From Paramicrobacterium fandaimingii (lineage in GTDB: Bacteria; Actinomycetota; Actinomycetes; Actinomycetales; Microbacteriaceae): a stretch of 64,000 nt of DNA. Each line of letters opens with the position of its first letter. Position 1 is the first letter of the stretch. The position numbers and the translations under genes were made by a program. Positions 61,425-64,000 of this stretch are shown piece by piece. Location of the stretch: the NCBI RefSeq assembly GCF_011751745.2, contig NZ_CP061170.1, positions 310,001 through 374,000 of the forward strand, read 5' to 3'. Below the pieces are notes generated by a model. That model was not told the origin of the DNA. It worked only from the letters and a program-made list of their open reading frames with translations, and did not search any database.

Positions 61425-61467
61425 GCGTGGCCAAGGAGGAGCGTCGGCCGACGGGGAAGGCGGCCGT

Positions 61468-62457
61468 ATGAATTACTACGTGCGCAAGTTCGGCTTCTAT
61501 GCCGTGGCCTTGTGGGCGGCATTGACGCTGAATTTCATCATTCCCCGTCTGATGCCCGGAAACCCCGTTGACATTCTGCTTGCGAAGTTGCAGCAGCGCG
61601 GTGGAACCGTTGACGCCGCCACACGTCATGCATTTGAGCTCCTCCTTGGCGGGGACTCGTCGCAGCCGGTGATCGTTCAGTACGTCCAGTACCTGGTCAA
61701 CGTGCTGCGGGGAGACCTCGGAACGTCCGTGAGCTATTTCCCCGCGCCGGTGACGGACGTCATCGGGCAATCACTTCCCTGGACGATCATGCTCGTGGGC
61801 ATCTCCACGGTGATCGCCACGGTGATCGGTGTGAGCCTCGGTGCGCTCGCCGGTTGGAAGCCGGGAACGTGGCTCGACTCACTCGTCCCCGCGACAACGC
61901 TGCTCGCCGCCGTTCCCTACTTCTGGCTCGCGCTGATCTTCGTGTACTTCTTCGCGACGACATTGCACATTCTCCCCTCGCAAGGCGGATACGACGTTGT
62001 GCTCACGCCAGGCTTGAACGCGGAGTTCATCGGCTCGGCGCTGCGGTACGGATTTCTGCCAGCCCTCACGATCGTCATCGCATCCTTGGGAGGCTGGCTT
62101 CTCGGAATGCGCAACATGATGGTTTCCACACTGTCGGAGGACTACATCCTCACCGCGCAAGCTAAGGGCCTCCGAAGCGGCCGCATTCTGCGGACCTACG
62201 CCGCGCGCAATGCTGTGCTCCCTTCGGTCGCCGGGTTTGCGATATCGCTCGGGTTCGTCGTCTCCGGATCTATCGTCACCGAGCAGGTCTTCTCGTATCC
62301 AGGCATCGGGTCGAAACTGCTCAGCGCGGTTACAAACAATGACTACGCACTCATGCAGGGGATATTCCTCTACATCACACTCGCCGTCCTCGGCGCGAAC
62401 CTGATCGTCGACCTGTTCTACGGGATCATCGATCCACGAACCCGAGCTCGGAGCTGA
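61468..62457 (+). CDS. ABC transporter permease (DppB type)
   Basis: A 329-residue inner-membrane permease with six predicted helices, the family N-terminus YYVRKFGFYAVALWAALTLNFIIPRLMPGNP, and the ATPase-contact segment EDYILTAQAKGLRSGRILRTYAARNAVLPS. Its ATG overlaps the TGA of a 14-codon frame (GTG 61427) after the binding-protein gene. It overlaps the next permease by one base. First channel subunit of the family-5 importer. Confidence 0.95.
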   Translation: MNYYVRKFGFYAVALWAALTLNFIIPRLMPGNPVDILLAKLQQRGGTVDAATRHAFELLLGGDSSQPVIVQYVQYLVNVLRGDLGTSVSYFPAPVTDVIGQSLPWTIMLVGISTVIATVIGVSLGALAGWKPGTWLDSLVPATTLLAAVPYFWLALIFVYFFATTLHILPSQGGYDVVLTPGLNAEFIGSALRYGFLPALTIVIASLGGWLLGMRNMMVSTLSEDYILTAQAKGLRSGRILRTYAARNAVLPSVAGFAISLGFVVSGSIVTEQVFSYPGIGSKLLSAVTNNDYALMQGIFLYITLAVLGANLIVDLFYGIIDPRTRARS

Positions 62458-63461
62458 TGACGATGACGAACCTCCTACGCCCCGCAGACCCAGACGTCAC
62501 CGACTCCACGAGGCAGATGGCGATCGCCGCCAGTACGAAGAACCGCCGCCCGAGATCCGCCCTGCGCATGATGCTCCCAACCCTGACGCCATGGCTGGCT
62601 GTCGGGCTGGCGCTCATCGTCGGGATCACGCTTTTCGGCGTCCTCGGCCCGCTCTTCGTCATGGATCCGACCACCATCCGCAATATCGGGCTGAGAGGCC
62701 CATCGGCAGAGCACATTCTCGGCACGACGCAAACAGGTCAAGATGTGTTCGCTCAACTTGCGTACGCAACACGCGGCTCGCTTCAGATCGGACTGATCGT
62801 CGGAGTACTCGCGACAGTGCTCTCAGCGATCTTCGGGATTCTCGGAACCTACATCGGCGGATTCGCCGACGAGACATTCTCGCTCTTCTCGAATGTCTTC
62901 CTGGTGATTCCCGGTCTTCCGCTCGTGATTGTCATCTCGGGATTTGTGCCGCCGGCCTCTCGCGGGCTCTGGACGATCGCCGTCGTGCTCGCCATCACGA
63001 GCTGGGCGGGAGCCGCCCGTGTGCTCAGGGCGCAGACGCTGTCGATTCGCAGTCGCGACTACGTCGCAGCATCCCGAGTCGCGGGTGAACGAGCGTGGCG
63101 CGTGATCGGCGTCGAGATTCTGCCGAACCTGCTGCCCGTGCTCGCCTCGCAGTTCGTGTTCGCGGTGATTGCCGCGATTCTCGGTGAGGCCGGGTTGTCG
63201 TTTCTTGGACTCGGCGCCTCGAACTCTTCGACACTCGGCACAATGCTGTTCTACGCGCAGAACGGATTTGCCCTTCCGCTCGGCGCGTGGTGGTGGTTCG
63301 TGCCGCCAGGTCTCGTGATCGCGCTTTTCGGCATGGGACTGTCGCTCGTCAACTTCTCCATTGACGAGATCATCAACCCGAAGCTGAAGAACGTGCGACT
63401 CCACAAGAAGCGCGCCCGCACGGCGGCACGTGAAAATCGCAACGAAGAGGTTTCCCGATGA
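62457..63461 (+). CDS. ABC transporter permease (DppC type)
   Basis: A 334-residue permease with an N-terminal OppC-like segment, six predicted helices and the ATPase-contact segment RDYVAASRVAGERAWRVIGVEILPN. It starts inside the stop of the previous gene (TGATG) and overlaps the ATPase gene by four bases. Second channel subunit of the importer. Confidence 0.95.
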   Translation: MTMTNLLRPADPDVTDSTRQMAIAASTKNRRPRSALRMMLPTLTPWLAVGLALIVGITLFGVLGPLFVMDPTTIRNIGLRGPSAEHILGTTQTGQDVFAQLAYATRGSLQIGLIVGVLATVLSAIFGILGTYIGGFADETFSLFSNVFLVIPGLPLVIVISGFVPPASRGLWTIAVVLAITSWAGAARVLRAQTLSIRSRDYVAASRVAGERAWRVIGVEILPNLLPVLASQFVFAVIAAILGEAGLSFLGLGASNSSTLGTMLFYAQNGFALPLGAWWWFVPPGLVIALFGMGLSLVNFSIDEIINPKLKNVRLHKKRARTAARENRNEEVSR

Positions 63462-64000
63462 GCGATGCAGCTGTGAATATTCAGGTCGAGACCGATCGTC
63501 AGACGGTGCTCTCTGTGCGAGATATCTCCGTCGTGTACGAAGTCGATCAGCCGGTCGAAGCGGTCAAGCACGTGAGTTTCGACCTCGGGGCGGGAGAGGT
63601 GCTCGGCCTCGCCGGCGAATCGGGATGCGGCAAGACGACGTTGGCCTACGCCATCAATCGGCTGCACAAGCCGCCGGCGAGGATCTCGTCGGGGAACGTC
63701 GTTTTCAGCGACCGCCAGGGTGGGGATATTGATGTGCTTGGGCTGCGAGACGAGGACATGCGTGCTTTCCGGTGGTCGAAGCTGTCGATGGTGTTCCAAG
63801 GCGCGATGAACGCGCTCAATCCCGTCATCTCCATTCGGGCGCAGCTCGAGGATGTTCTGACCACTCATCGCCCTGGACTCACTCGCTCCGAGCGTCGCAG
63901 GCGCGCGGCCGACGCACTCGAGAGAGTTGGAGTCGACTCCGCGCGTCTGAACTCGTTTCCTCATGAATTCTCCGGCGGAATGCGTCAGCGCGTCATGATC
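63458..64000 (+). CDS. ABC transporter ATP-binding protein (DppD type), partial
   Basis: The first 181 codons of an oligopeptide/dipeptide-type ATPase, cut by the right edge of the window. Walker A is GESGCGKTT (about 53-61), a Q-loop is in SMVFQGAMNALNP (about 110-122), and the signature SGGMRQRV lies at the very end. The frame is intact to the edge. It powers the permeases at 61468 and 62457; a second ATPase (DppF type) may follow outside the window. Confidence 0.95.
   Translation, partial: MSDAAVNIQVETDRQTVLSVRDISVVYEVDQPVEAVKHVSFDLGAGEVLGLAGESGCGKTTLAYAINRLHKPPARISSGNVVFSDRQGGDIDVLGLRDEDMRAFRWSKLSMVFQGAMNALNPVISIRAQLEDVLTTHRPGLTRSERRRRAADALERVGVDSARLNSFPHEFSGGMRQRVMI

Overview
The window comes from a high-GC actinobacterium, most likely of the family Microbacteriaceae. 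The evidence is codon use, menaquinone-type and methylcitrate-type metabolism, a YidC/DUF6412 gene pair typical of that family, and strong enrichment of the hexamer GCATCC/GGATGC. This is an inference from gene content; there is no rRNA in the window. I saw no tRNA, rRNA, CRISPR array, prophage or complete insertion sequence. It reads as ordinary chromosome rich in small catabolic operons, most with a local regulator and a recognisable palindromic operator.

Layout. 1-3.3 kb: housekeeping and stress genes (partial ABC ATPase, acidic protein, TrhO tRNA hydroxylase, DUF1772 membrane protein with its TetR, YbhB-like protein). 3.5-11.2 kb: a tetrahydrofolate-linked demethylation locus made of two back-to-back modules, each a two-gene minus-strand operon with a divergent regulator. 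One is IclR with a DmdA/GcvT-like methyltransferase and formate-THF ligase (fhs). The other is GntR with a dimethylglycine-oxidase-like DAO-GcvT fusion and a cyclodeaminase-like protein. 11.2-16.4 kb: TetR/hydrolase pair, accessory YidC with DUF6412, and a TetR-ABC exporter operon. 16.5-22.3 kb: an SDR/enoyl-CoA hydratase/HSDL2-like SDR operon, an ABC1 kinase and a 3-hydroxyisobutyryl-CoA hydrolase-like gene. 22.3-29 kb: a decayed azoreductase gene, two NAD(P)-binding F420-reductase-like genes, Fpg/Nei glycosylase, PIG-L deacetylase, malate dehydrogenase, MarR, a hydrolase and a CGNR protein. 29-33.4 kb: a GntR-prpD-prpB-prpC methylcitrate operon for propionyl-CoA. 33.4-47.4 kb: VOC proteins, TetR, a WYL regulator with a divergent ABC-2 exporter, thioesterase, flavoprotein, AlkA-like glycosylase, NYN protein, HxlR with hydrolase, MFS, GNAT and a CDF metal transporter.

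47.4-64 kb is a galactoside-utilisation locus. It holds a BadF-type sugar kinase, two ROK regulators, a GH36 alpha-galactosidase, a CUT1-type sugar ABC transporter (binding protein and two permeases), an aldo/keto reductase, a GH42 beta-galactosidase, and a family-5 (dipeptide-type) ABC transporter that runs off the window end. Its own ATPase is present for the second transporter but none is present for the first, which probably uses a shared MsiK-like ATPase encoded elsewhere. Operator-like sequences suggest that ROK1 controls itself and the family-5 transporter, and ROK2 controls itself, GH36 and the CUT1 operon.

The least ordinary things are: a small family of palindromic intergenic elements (3294, 12547, with relatives near 18950-19057 and 21185); the two-module demethylation locus; the matched ROK operator-like pairs; operators that overlap start codons; and the azoreductase pseudogene.
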